This document shows positions 7,263 through 12,902 of a stretch of DNA of 28,416 nucleotides, in pieces. Under the pieces are notes generated by a model, which worked only from the letters and a program-made list of their open reading frames with translations, made no database searches and was not told where the DNA came from. The stretch comes from a virus: positions 1 through 28,416 of IMG/VR virus record IMGVR_UViG_3300035438_001527; one strand, written 5' to 3'. The first letter of the stretch is position 1; every line of letters starts with the position of its first letter. The position numbers and the translations under genes are program-made.

Positions 7263-7291
7263 AGAAACTTTCAAGTCGAAGGATATATAAA
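7263..7291 (+). promoter_or_regulatory. Class A phage promoter
   Basis: AGAAAC (7263-7268) and TATAAA (7286-7291) with 17 bases between. Gene ATG at 7319. Confidence 0.6.
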
Positions 7292-7318
7292 AAACATAAT
7301 TTCTTAAAATTTTAAAAA

Positions 7319-7876
7319 ATGAAAAAAATCGAAGATTTAAAATCACAACTAGCTGAATTAGAGGTAAAAGCTGAAGCAGCTCAAAAAGAATCATCTGAAA
7401 CTTTGTATGATTTGGTATTGGAAAGTCCAAAAACCATCAAACAAATTCAAGATAGAATTAACAAAGATTACGAATGGGAGTCTCGTACTGCTGCCGTAGT
7501 TGTACATTTACATGATCGTTTGTCAGAAGAACGTAAACGTATTAGTGTAGCAGAAGCTAGTGAAGATGGCACAATTACAATCCAAATGAAAGGAATTGAA
7601 TTGAATGGTCTTTACCAAGCAATGTTAAACATGAAAGGCACAGGAGTTGAAAATGCTCGTACTTTCGCAAGATTATTAACAAGTATTGGTAAACAAGTTA
7701 CAGAGGCAATGCAATCTATGGCTGTTGTTAACCAAAAAGTGATGGAAATTCACAAAGAAATTTCAGAAGTTGAGAACGAGATCGCAAGAATCGAAGATGC
7801 TGAACTAGCTGAAAGATTAGAAGCTCAAGATCGCGCTAACAATCCAGTTGAGATTGAAGCAGATCAAAAAGCTTAA
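7319..7876 (+). CDS. Unknown coiled-coil protein
   Basis: 185 residues with heptad-like helices at both ends: residues 1-28 (MKKIEDLKSQLAELEVKAEA) and about 130-170 (VVNQKVMEIHKEISEVENEI). A middle domain of about 100 residues is mixed. It has its own class A promoter and is followed after 16 bases by a nuclease gene. No family recognised. A scaffold-like or DNA-metabolism accessory role is possible. Confidence 0.7.
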   Translation: MKKIEDLKSQLAELEVKAEAAQKESSETLYDLVLESPKTIKQIQDRINKDYEWESRTAAVVVHLHDRLSEERKRISVAEASEDGTITIQMKGIELNGLYQAMLNMKGTGVENARTFARLLTSIGKQVTEAMQSMAVVNQKVMEIHKEISEVENEIARIEDAELAERLEAQDRANNPVEIEADQKA

Positions 7877-7892
7877 AACATTACTTTAAACG

Positions 7893-8429
7893 ATGAAGAA
7901 TACAAGCAAGAGCAAGAATAGATTAGAACTTTTGGACATGGTGACTGAAGCAGTTACTAGTGACCGTATATTTGAAACAATTAATTATCAGACTCAGTCT
8001 GAAGATAAAATCAAGCAATTCATGTATCCTAACATTTTATCTTCTTTTAAGAAGTTTTTAATGGAACAAAGAGGATATGACGCAAATGTAGCTGATATGA
8101 AATCCAAACAAAGTTTACTTTGGGAAGGTAACAAGAAAACTACAGTCAAAAACATGATGTTTATGGGCACTCAAAACCGACCAGACATGGTTGTTGAATT
8201 GGGTGACGTAAGAATTGCTATTGAAATTAAACGTGGAGAAACTGGTTCTGATTTAAGATCTGGCTTTGGTCAATCAATGGTTTATGCAACTGTTTATGAC
8301 TTTGTATTGTATCTCTTCATCGATACCAGTAAAGACAAGAAAATCCTGAACTCAAGTACAGGTGGAAATGAAGTTGATTTCGTAGAAACAATTTGGAAGA
8401 ATTGGAACATAAGATTCGCAATAGTTTAA
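7893..8429 (+). CDS. PD-(D/E)XK nuclease-like protein
   Basis: 178 residues. The core RPDMVVELGDVRIAIEIKRG provides Asp98, Glu111 and Lys113 of the PD-(D/E)XK metal site, and GFGQSMVYA (124-132) carries the Gln of motif IV common in restriction- and recombination-type nucleases. The N-terminal 80 residues are helical and may bind DNA. Likely roles are host DNA degradation or processing of phage DNA. Its TAA shares one base with the ATG of the next gene. Confidence 0.75.
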   Translation: MKNTSKSKNRLELLDMVTEAVTSDRIFETINYQTQSEDKIKQFMYPNILSSFKKFLMEQRGYDANVADMKSKQSLLWEGNKKTTVKNMMFMGTQNRPDMVVELGDVRIAIEIKRGETGSDLRSGFGQSMVYATVYDFVLYLFIDTSKDKKILNSSTGGNEVDFVETIWKNWNIRFAIV

Positions 8430-8962
8430 TGAGCAAAATTTTTGTAACAGGCAACTTACAGTTTGGCCGACCAAGTATTATCAAGAAGATGAAAAGACCC
8501 TTTGAGTCTCTTGAAGAGATGCACGAAGAGTTGATTAAAAAATGGAATGCGGTTGTCGCCATAAACGATACAGTGTACCATTGTGGCAACTTTGCATGGG
8601 ATCCTGATACTGCAGAAACTATGTTAAACAAACTTAATGGTAACATTTATTTAATTCCAGGCGAAGATGACAATGCCATTTTAGATCTTGTTAAAAACAA
8701 AAGCGTGCCTAAGCATGCAGTTGTTATTGACACAATCAATGAAATCAGTGAATTAGAATCAGTATTGTCTTATTGGCCCATGACTGTGTGGCCTAAACAA
8801 AGTAGACGTTATTACAATGTGCATGCTTACCCAAGCAAAAAGCACTTATCAAATCACAAATCTAAAAGCCTAAATGTGGCATGTGATTTCTGGGGCTACA
8901 AGCCCATCGAATTAGAAACAGTTAAAGAGTTGGTAAATCTCAACGAAGAATTTACTGATTGA
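8429..8962 (+). CDS. Metallophosphoesterase-fold protein lacking metal ligands
   Basis: 177 residues with the layout of calcineurin-like phosphoesterases that normally read SDxHFGH...RPF...DxVYHLGDF...GNHD...HGH. Here the matching positions are TGNLQFGR (Asp to Asn, His to Gln), DTVYHCGNFAW (GDF to GNF), LIPGEDD (GNHD to GEDD) and VHAYPSK (HGH to HAY). So nearly every metal ligand is replaced while the scaffold is kept. It is probably a pseudoenzyme with a binding role. ATG at 8429 overlaps the upstream stop by one base; an in-frame start at 8393 would run into the nuclease gene. A terminator follows. Confidence 0.8.
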   Translation: MSKIFVTGNLQFGRPSIIKKMKRPFESLEEMHEELIKKWNAVVAINDTVYHCGNFAWDPDTAETMLNKLNGNIYLIPGEDDNAILDLVKNKSVPKHAVVIDTINEISELESVLSYWPMTVWPKQSRRYYNVHAYPSKKHLSNHKSKSLNVACDFWGYKPIELETVKELVNLNEEFTD

Positions 8963-8978
8963 TTACCAACTCTTTAAC

Positions 8979-9013
8979 ATTTATTTTCAAAAAAACTGAA
9001 AATAAATTTTTTT
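8979..9013 (+). terminator. Intrinsic terminator
   Basis: An 11-bp AT-rich stem ATTTATTTTCA/TGAAAATAAAT with a 7-base loop, followed by Ts. It abuts the class B promoter. Confidence 0.8.
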
Positions 9014-9014
9014 A

Positions 9015-9047
9015 TGTCAAGTTTTTTGTGTATATTTACACTATAAC
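9015..9047 (+). promoter_or_regulatory. Class B promoter-like motif, copy 2
   Basis: TGTCAA, 10 bases, TATATTTAC, 2 bases, TATAAC, the same spacing as copies 1 and 3. Gene ATG at 9059. Confidence 0.65.
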
Positions 9048-9058
9048 TTAAAAACAAT

Positions 9059-9298
9059 ATGAAACAATCGGAAAAGTATTTGAATCTTATCAACGAAGAT
9101 TATCAATTGGATCCAACCCATCCAGAGTATTATGGTTTTTTAAACACAAATCCTTCTGACTCTGGTGAATTTACAACGATAGCTACATATATTGCTCAGA
9201 ATCCTGAAAAATATAAAGATGTCTTGAATAAGCTTAATTTAGAGATTGGGTTCAATTCATGTAAAGAAGAAATGGTCTTTGTTAGAAAATGTTCGTAA
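9059..9298 (+). CDS. Small unknown phage protein
   Basis: 79 residues, MKQSEKYLNLINEDYQL onward, with DPTHPEYYGFLNTNPSDSG in the middle. Family not recognised. It stands alone behind a class B promoter. Its last codons overlap the TGTTCGTAACTT element that precedes the sigma-factor gene. Confidence 0.7.
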   Translation: MKQSEKYLNLINEDYQLDPTHPEYYGFLNTNPSDSGEFTTIATYIAQNPEKYKDVLNKLNLEIGFNSCKEEMVFVRKCS

Positions 9299-9301
9299 CT
9301 T
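9290..9301 (+). promoter_or_regulatory. TGTTCGTAACTT element, copy 2
   Basis: Identical 12-mer to those at 5865 and 11684. About 36 bases downstream, TATATTAGC-AG-TATGAAT (9338-9355) is a weak match to the class B core. Confidence 0.45.
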
Positions 9302-9349
9302 TTTAAAATAAAAGTGTCCGGTTTAAAAAGAATGTATTATATTAGCAGT

Positions 9350-10000
9350 ATGAATAACCAAAATAAAAACAGCAAACGTATGAAAGTAAAAAACAATAAC
9401 CTAAGCTATCGTGAATTAGCAGAAAATTTTGTAGCAACTAAATCTGAATCAGATTATGTGCAATTGTATAAAAAAGTTAAACCAGGTTTAAGATCTTATA
9501 TCTTTAAAACTGTTAAGGACTCTGCTGCAGCTGAAGATATTTTGACTAATACATTGACTAAGTTGTGGACCAAGATTGATCAGTATGATCCTCAGTATCA
9601 AATTACAACATGGTTATATCGCATTGCATTCAACGAGTGTCTTGGTTGGATTCGTGAACGTAATCGTAAGTATTCTTTGGATTCTATGCAAGAATTTGGT
9701 TTAGACATTGAAGAATCAACTGGTAAACTTACAAGTAACATTTCTGATTTGATGGAAGATTACGAAATGAAATCTGAAGCTGATTATTTAGCTGAAGATG
9801 CAGAACTTGATAGAGTTTATGAATCTACTTTGATGGCAATGGATAAGTTGAAACCAATATATAAGAATATACTTGTTGATCGAATCATCAATGAAATGAA
9901 ATACGAAGATTTGGCTGATAAGTATAAATTACCTTTGCAAACTATCAAAAATAGAATTCGTCGAGGTCGCTTATTGGTGATCGAGATGGTCGAAGCATAA
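9350..10000 (+). CDS. Phage sigma factor, sigma-70 family (ECF-like)
   Basis: About 216 residues with only region 2 and region 4. Region 2 runs from LRSYIFKTVKDSAAAEDILT through KLWTKIDQYDPQYQITTWLYRIAFNECLGWIRERNRK, typical for core-polymerase binding and -10 recognition. Region 4 is the C-terminal LKPIYKNILVDRIINEMKYEDLADKYKL with the helix-turn-helix PLQTIKNRIRRGRLLV. Between them is a 70-residue acidic linker. The start is uncertain: GTG 9314, ATG 9350 or ATG 9380. The class B-like motif at 9338-9355 would favour 9380 if it is active. It would redirect host RNA polymerase to phage promoters, perhaps the class A set in this window. Stop and next ATG overlap (TAATG). Confidence 0.88.
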   Translation: MNNQNKNSKRMKVKNNNLSYRELAENFVATKSESDYVQLYKKVKPGLRSYIFKTVKDSAAAEDILTNTLTKLWTKIDQYDPQYQITTWLYRIAFNECLGWIRERNRKYSLDSMQEFGLDIEESTGKLTSNISDLMEDYEMKSEADYLAEDAELDRVYESTLMAMDKLKPIYKNILVDRIINEMKYEDLADKYKLPLQTIKNRIRRGRLLVIEMVEA

Positions 10001-10206
10001 TGGAACAACCAAACAAACAAAGAAGCATGCAAATGTACCACATCATGAGCGAGGGCAATGCATTAGAAACTTGCATGACTAGTGAAACTGCTTTTAAAAA
10101 GGCAAAAGATCTTAATGCAGATAAAATTGAGTTAGTAAACATAGCATGGGATTCAACTGGAGAATCTACAATTAGTAGGCAAACCATTTGGTCAAAAAAG
10201 AAATAA
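10000..10206 (+). CDS. Small unknown protein downstream of sigma factor
   Basis: 68 residues, MEQPNKQRSMQMYHIMSEG to TIWSKKK, with a compact alpha/beta look (ALETCMTSETAFKKAKDLNADKIELVNIAW). Its ATG shares one base with the sigma-factor stop, so the two are translationally coupled. A partner of the sigma factor is possible; no family recognised. Confidence 0.7.
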   Translation: MEQPNKQRSMQMYHIMSEGNALETCMTSETAFKKAKDLNADKIELVNIAWDSTGESTISRQTIWSKKK

Positions 10207-10209
10207 ATT

Positions 10210-10866
10210 ATGGAACCAGAAAAAGACATATTCGACCAATGGGCTGAAGAACGTGAAAGTAAATCATGGATCATTAGAAAACTTGAGTTCATTCCAATGT
10301 GGTGGAGCAATGATGGCATGTATTTACATAAGACTATTTGGACTGGACTAAAGAATCTTTGGTATTGGTTTCCTATTATCTGGAAAGATCGCCATTGGGA
10401 TGACCATTATATCTTTGAAGTTATGATGCACAAACTTAAAGCCCAATCTAAATATATTGGTGACAGAGATTGGCATACAAGGTCACAAAGAGATGCTGAA
10501 ATTATGATGACTTGTGTTCGTCTAATGAAATTAGTTAAAGACGAGCATTACAGTTCAGAATATATGGATTATCATGAAACTAAACATTGGTTTGAACCAG
10601 TACCTGACAAAGAAGGTTATAGTTCATGGGAGTCAAGACAACTTAAAGAAAACTTTGATGACTTCTTTAAGAAACATCCATCAGCTTATAAAAAGGTTTT
10701 AGCAGATGAAAAACTACAGATCTTTGGAATAGAACCAAGAGATGGTGAAACTGAAACTGATGCTAAACAAAGAATCGCAATGAATATTGGTCACTATAAT
10801 CATAACAGAGCAAGAAAATTACTCTTTAAATTGATGGAAGAAAACATCGAAAAATGGTGGGACTAA
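10210..10866 (+). CDS. Trp-rich unknown phage protein
   Basis: 218 residues, rich in Trp, His and Tyr, for example FIPMWWSNDG, LKNLWYWFPIIWKDRHWDDHY and a final EKWWD. It is helical with many charged residues and no transmembrane segment or signal peptide. I recall similar unnamed proteins from large phages but cannot assign a function. Third gene of the sigma-factor operon (three bases after the previous stop). Confidence 0.7.
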   Translation: MEPEKDIFDQWAEERESKSWIIRKLEFIPMWWSNDGMYLHKTIWTGLKNLWYWFPIIWKDRHWDDHYIFEVMMHKLKAQSKYIGDRDWHTRSQRDAEIMMTCVRLMKLVKDEHYSSEYMDYHETKHWFEPVPDKEGYSSWESRQLKENFDDFFKKHPSAYKKVLADEKLQIFGIEPRDGETETDAKQRIAMNIGHYNHNRARKLLFKLMEENIEKWWD

Positions 10867-10932
10867 AATTTGATTCAGCTGAGTTATATATGTTACGCAT
10901 CAACGCGCATAAAATAACAAAAGTTCAATCAG

Positions 10933-11079
10933 ATGGCAAAAGCAAAAACCGGGGCTGCTTCTACAGGATTTAGAGCAACCACAAAAACAACAAGACCAGG
11001 AGTTCACTCTAAAAAGAAAAATTCTTCACACAAAAGAAGTAAGAATTATCGTAAGAAGAACAGAGGTCAAGGAAAATAA
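10933..11079 (+). CDS. Very basic 48-residue protein
   Basis: MAKAKTGAASTGFRATTKTT followed by RPGVHSKKKNSSHKRSKNYR and KKNRGQGK. About a third of the residues are Lys or Arg and none is acidic. It resembles a disordered nucleic-acid-binding tail or a ribosomal-protein extension. It lies between the sigma operon and the tRNA region. RNA or DNA compaction is a reasonable guess only. Confidence 0.75.
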   Translation: MAKAKTGAASTGFRATTKTTRPGVHSKKKNSSHKRSKNYRKKNRGQGK

Positions 11080-11101
11080 TTTAGAAAAAGTTTAAAAAAC
11101 G

Positions 11102-11131
11102 TTGAAACAAACGATTCGACAGATATATAAT
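11102..11131 (+). promoter_or_regulatory. Class A phage promoter before the RNA region
   Basis: TTGAAAC (11102-11108) and TATAAT (11126-11131), exactly 17 bases apart. It precedes a mini-ORF and a terminator, then tRNA-Phe. Confidence 0.75.
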
Positions 11132-11155
11132 CCTCAAACAACAATAAAACACAAG

Positions 11156-11251
11156 ATGAAACGCATAGATTTACATAAGAATTATCTACAAGTGATTAGC
11201 TGGGCATTTATACCGGGAACTAGTCATGGGCGTGCTTTATCTGTGAGTTGA
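11156..11251 (+). CDS. Possible 31-residue peptide
   Basis: ATG 11156 to TGA 11251: MKRIDLHKNYLQVISWAFIP then GTSHGRALSVS. It is the only ORF between the class A promoter and the terminator at 11277, which is why it is listed. It could instead be a non-coding leader, as nothing else supports translation. Confidence 0.35.
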   Translation: MKRIDLHKNYLQVISWAFIPGTSHGRALSVS

Positions 11252-11276
11252 TAAGAAATTATTTAAACTTAAAGTT

Positions 11277-11309
11277 AAAACCCAAGCCCTCAAAAAGCTT
11301 GGGTTTTTT
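11277..11309 (+). terminator. Intrinsic terminator
   Basis: A 10-bp stem AAACCCAAGC/GCTTGGGTTT with loop CCTCAAAAA and six Ts. tRNA-Phe begins 14 bases later. Confidence 0.92.
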
Positions 11310-11322
11310 ATTGGCCCTAAAT

Positions 11323-11398
11323 GGTGCGGTAGCTCAGATGGTAGAGCACAGGACTGAAAATCCTGGTGTCGGCGGTTCGATCCCGCCCCGCACCACCA
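11323..11398 (+). tRNA. tRNA-Phe(GAA)
   Basis: Acceptor GGTGCGG/CCGCACC, anticodon stem CAGGA/TCCTG with loop CTGAAAA (GAA), T-loop TTCGATC, discriminator A. The 3' CCA is encoded (11396-11398). Confidence 0.95.
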
Positions 11399-11405
11399 GA
11401 ATAAA

Positions 11406-11427
11406 TGTTCTTTGACATATTGGTAAA
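11406..11427 (+). promoter_or_regulatory. boxA-like antitermination site, copy 1
   Basis: TGTTCTTTGACATATTGG followed by TAAA. It resembles rRNA-leader boxA (E. coli GCTCTTTAACA, B. subtilis GTTCTTTGAAAA), which recruits NusB/NusE. It sits between tRNA-Phe and tRNA-Cys. Confidence 0.65.
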
Positions 11428-11430
11428 TTT

Positions 11431-11500
11431 GTATAAGTTGATCTTGGAGGTCAGTAGGTCTGCAAAATCTACGGAGTTGGTTCGATTCCAACCTTATACT
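11431..11500 (+). tRNA. tRNA-Cys(GCA)
   Basis: Acceptor GTATAAG/CTTATAC, D-stem GATC/GGTC, anticodon stem TAGGT/ATCTA with loop CTGCAAA (GCA), T-stem TTGG/CCAA with loop TTCGATT, discriminator T. A compact tRNA of 70 bases. Confidence 0.88.
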
Positions 11501-11503
11501 CAA

Positions 11504-11565
11504 TGTCCTGTACCCTTGAGAAACTCGTATCAAGTTAGTATGATTGACTGTGGATAAGCAGGACA
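11504..11565 (+). ncRNA. Structured spacer RNA closed by 7-bp stem
   Basis: TGTCCTG (11504-11510) pairs perfectly with CAGGACA (11559-11565). Inside is CTTGA/TCAAG. The size of 62 bases is near that of a tRNA, but no T-arm or anticodon arm is present. Function unknown. Confidence 0.4.
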
Positions 11566-11601
11566 GCACGAAATAAAGGGGTAAGAGAATAAGTGCACTA
11601 T

Positions 11602-11677
11602 CGGGATGTGGACTAATTGGCTAAGTCGCCACTTTTGGGAAGTGGACATCATCCAGGTTCGAGTCCTGGTATCCCGA
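11602..11677 (+). tRNA. tRNA-Pro(TGG)
   Basis: Acceptor CGGGATG/TATCCCG, D-stem GACT/AGTC, anticodon stem CCACT/AGTGG with loop TTTGGGA (TGG), T-stem CCAGG/CCTGG with loop TTCGAGT, discriminator A. Confidence 0.93.
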
Positions 11678-11683
11678 CAAAAA

Positions 11684-11695
11684 TGTTCGTAACTT
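11684..11695 (+). promoter_or_regulatory. TGTTCGTAACTT element, copy 3
   Basis: Identical 12-mer to 5865 and 9290, 30 bases upstream of class B copy 3. Confidence 0.45.
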
Positions 11696-11725
11696 CTGAA
11701 AAATAGTTGCAAATAAATTTTTTAT

Positions 11726-11758
11726 TGTCAAGTATTTCGTTTATATTTACTGTATAAT
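11726..11758 (+). promoter_or_regulatory. Class B promoter-like motif, copy 3, driving the tRNA array
   Basis: TGTCAA, 10 bases, TATATTTAC, 2 bases, TATAAT. boxA copy 2 follows 12 bases later, so any transcript would carry boxA at its 5' end, as rRNA operons do. Confidence 0.65.
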
Positions 11759-11769
11759 TAAAAACAAAA

Positions 11770-11791
11770 GATCTTTGACATATTGGTAAAA
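11770..11791 (+). promoter_or_regulatory. boxA-like antitermination site, copy 2
   Basis: GATCTTTGACATATTGG then TAAAAT, directly after the class B promoter and two bases before the first tRNA-like gene of the array. Confidence 0.65.
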
Positions 11792-11792
11792 T

Positions 11793-11886
11793 AATCATAA
11801 GCCCATTGGTTGGGAGCACCCCTCAAGGTTGAATCTTTGGATTCTTTATTGTAAAGCTGGAATTGGTTCGAATCCAATTATGATTA
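11793..11886 (+). tRNA. Atypical tRNA, possibly Leu(CAA)
   Basis: Acceptor AATCATA/TATGATT, D-arm CCCA/TGGG with GG in the loop, and T-arm ATTGG/CCAAT with TTCGAAT are all intact. The part between is not canonical: a weak hairpin around CCTCAAGG, then GAATC/GATTC and CTTTA/TAAAG hairpins, enclosed by AGC/GCT. If CTCAAGG is the anticodon loop the anticodon is CAA (Leu) with a long variable region, but the stem pairs poorly. It may be a degenerate or decoy tRNA. Confidence 0.45.
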
Positions 11887-11891
11887 CAAAC

Positions 11892-11988
11892 AGTCAGTCT
11901 TCAGAATGGTATCTGTATGACTACATGATAAACCACAAGGCTCAGAAAGTCAATCTTGTGGCTGTAGGTTCGAATCCTACACTGACTA
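11892..11988 (+). tRNA. tRNA-like RNA with abnormal anticodon domain
   Basis: Acceptor AGTCAGT/ACTGACT and T-arm GTAGG/CCTAC with TTCGAAT are perfect; a D-arm CAG/CTG with AATGGTAT loop is plausible. The middle has a 7-bp stem CCACAAG/CTTGTGG with a 15-base loop, preceded by 17 bases that do not form an anticodon stem. At 97 bases no clear anticodon can be given. Confidence 0.45.
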
Positions 11989-12001
11989 CAAAGTCCAGGA
12001 G

Positions 12002-12045
12002 TAATTAACTTGGTACCTGAGGTGTTCGAAAACCTCGATTGATTA
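12002..12045 (+). ncRNA. Small stem-loop RNA with T-arm-like loop
   Basis: TAATTAA/TTGATTA (one G-T) encloses GAGGT/ACCTC with loop GTTCGAAA. It overlaps the start of the next tRNA-like element, so the two are alternative or joint folds. Confidence 0.3.
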
Positions 12046-12112
12046 TGGTGTAAAGGTGCACAGCAGAACGTAATAGGGACGCAAGATTAAGGTTCAATTC
12101 CTTTTTAGTCAG
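12040..12112 (+). tRNA. Degenerate tRNA-like element
   Basis: D-stem GTGT/GCAC with AAAGGT, T-stem AAGG/CCTT with TTCAATT, and acceptor TGATTAT/TTAGTCA (6 of 7 pairs). The expected anticodon arm has only CGT/ACG around AATAGGG and lacks T33. Probably a decayed tRNA or a tRNA-like RNA. Confidence 0.4.
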
Positions 12113-12118
12113 CAATTT

Positions 12119-12204
12119 GGATCGGTTGAGCAATTGGTTGGCTCAGCGGACTGTAAATCCGCCCTCTTACGAGCATGTAGGTTCGAGTCCTACCCGGTCC
12201 ACCA
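12119..12204 (+). tRNA. tRNA-Tyr(GTA)
   Basis: Acceptor GGATCGG/CCGGTCC, anticodon stem GCGGA/TCCGC with loop CTGTAAA (GTA), long variable arm, T-stem GTAGG/CCTAC, CCA encoded (12202-12204). Confidence 0.95.
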
Positions 12205-12212
12205 AGAAAGTT

Positions 12213-12289
12213 GATTGGGGAATAGTATACTGTAACCTGATGATGGAGGTGGTATATAAGAGTTTGGAATCATCTTAGTAATGCCAATC
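12213..12289 (+). ncRNA. Structured spacer RNA followed by terminator
   Basis: GATTGG (12213-12218) pairs with CCAATC (12284-12289). Inside, GATGAT (12239-12244) pairs with ATCATC (12269-12274) and AGTATACT is a self-complementary octamer. It has no tRNA arms and ends just before a terminator hairpin, so it may be a discrete small RNA. Confidence 0.45.
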
Positions 12290-12292
12290 GTA

Positions 12293-12335
12293 AAAACAGA
12301 TGTCCACTGAACCATCTTCTGTTTTCTTTCTTTTT
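12293..12335 (+). terminator. Terminator inside the tRNA array
   Basis: AAAACAG(ATG)/(CAT)..CTGTTTT hairpin with a loop of about 10 bases, followed by CTTTCTTTTT. It would stop the first third of the array unless transcription is antiterminated. Confidence 0.65.
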
Positions 12336-12337
12336 AC

Positions 12338-12408
12338 ACGTTTGTGGTGCAATGGTAGCATACCGGTCTCCAAAACCGTTGATGGGGGTTCGAATCCCTC
12401 CAAGCGTG
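12338..12408 (+). tRNA. tRNA-Trp(CCA)
   Basis: Acceptor ACGTTTG/CAAGCGT, anticodon stem CGGT/ACCG with loop CTCCAAA (CCA), T-loop TTCGAAT, discriminator G. Confidence 0.93.
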
Positions 12409-12413
12409 CAAAT

Positions 12414-12490
12414 GGTCCTTTAGCTCAGTTGGTTAGAGCGCCGCACTCATAATGCGAGGGTCACAGGTTCAAATCCTGTAGGGACCACCA
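12414..12490 (+). tRNA. tRNA with CAT anticodon (Met or Ile2), first
   Basis: Acceptor GGTCCTT/AGGGACC, D-stem GCTC/GAGC, loop CTCATAA between CGCA/TGCG, T-loop TTCAAAT, CCA encoded. Elongator Met or lysidine-modified Ile cannot be told apart by eye. Confidence 0.9.
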
Positions 12491-12494
12491 ACAT

Positions 12495-12566
12495 AGTTTA
12501 TTAGTTCAATGGATAGAACACTTGACTACGGATCAAGAGATAAGGGTTCGAATCCTTTATAAACTA
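12495..12566 (+). tRNA. tRNA-Arg(ACG)
   Basis: Acceptor AGTTTAT/ATAAACT, anticodon stem CTTGA/TCAAG with loop CTACGGA (ACG), T-loop TTCGAAT. A34 would need the host deaminase TadA to read CGC/CGA. Confidence 0.93.
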
Positions 12567-12572
12567 CTAAAT

Positions 12573-12646
12573 TGCGATATGGTAGAGTTGGTTTCTTACG
12601 ATGCTCTCATAAGGCATAGACACTGGTTCGAGTCCAGTTGTCGCAA
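12573..12646 (+). tRNA. tRNA with CAT anticodon (Met or Ile2), second
   Basis: Acceptor TGCGATA/TGTCGCA, D-stem GTAG/TTAC, anticodon stem ATGCT/GGCAT with loop CTCATAA, T-stem ACTGG/CCAGT with TTCGAGT, discriminator A. Confidence 0.88.
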
Positions 12647-12655
12647 CAAAAATTT

Positions 12656-12729
12656 GATCTCGTAGCTCAGTTGGCTAGAGCACCTCACTTTTAATGAGGG
12701 AGTCAAGGGTTCGAGTCCCTTCGGGATCA
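12656..12729 (+). tRNA. tRNA-Lys(TTT)
   Basis: Acceptor GATCTCG/CGGGATC (same as the Arg-TCT tRNA at 2850), anticodon stem CCTCA/TGAGG with loop CTTTTAA (TTT), T-loop TTCGAGT. Confidence 0.95.
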
Positions 12730-12732
12730 CAA

Positions 12733-12819
12733 ACTTCATTTATAATACTACGATCTCTCAGTTAAAAGCTGTCGTAGAGTAAAGTTATAGTCCGACATGG
12801 CTATTGGTTATAATGAAGT
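12733..12819 (+). ncRNA. Structured RNA with 12-bp closing stem
   Basis: ACTTCATTTATAA pairs with TTATAATGAAGT (12 bp, one bulged T). Inside are two hairpins: CTACGA/TCGTAG with inner CAG/CTG, and ATAGtCC/GGCTAT around GACAT. The ends lie 3 and 4 bases from the neighbouring tRNAs Lys and Val, so it would be released by tRNA processing. No tRNA features. Confidence 0.6.
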
Positions 12820-12823
12820 ATTT

Positions 12824-12898
12824 GCTCTCTTAGCTCAGTTGGTTTAGAGCGCTGCCCTTACAAGGCAGATGTCGTAGGTTCGAATCCTACAGAGAGCA
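12824..12898 (+). tRNA. tRNA-Val(TAC)
   Basis: Acceptor GCTCTCT/AGAGAGC, anticodon stem CTGCC/GGCAG with loop CTTACAA (TAC), T-stem GTAGG/CCTAC. Confidence 0.95.
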
Positions 12899-12902
12899 CT
12901 CG

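Noticed and set aside
11793-11886. Opal suppressor tRNA (anticodon TCA)
   Set aside because: Placing TCA at 34-36 puts C at position 33 and pairs the stem no better. Genes in the window use TGA as an ordinary stop (for example the epimerase), so recoding is not supported.
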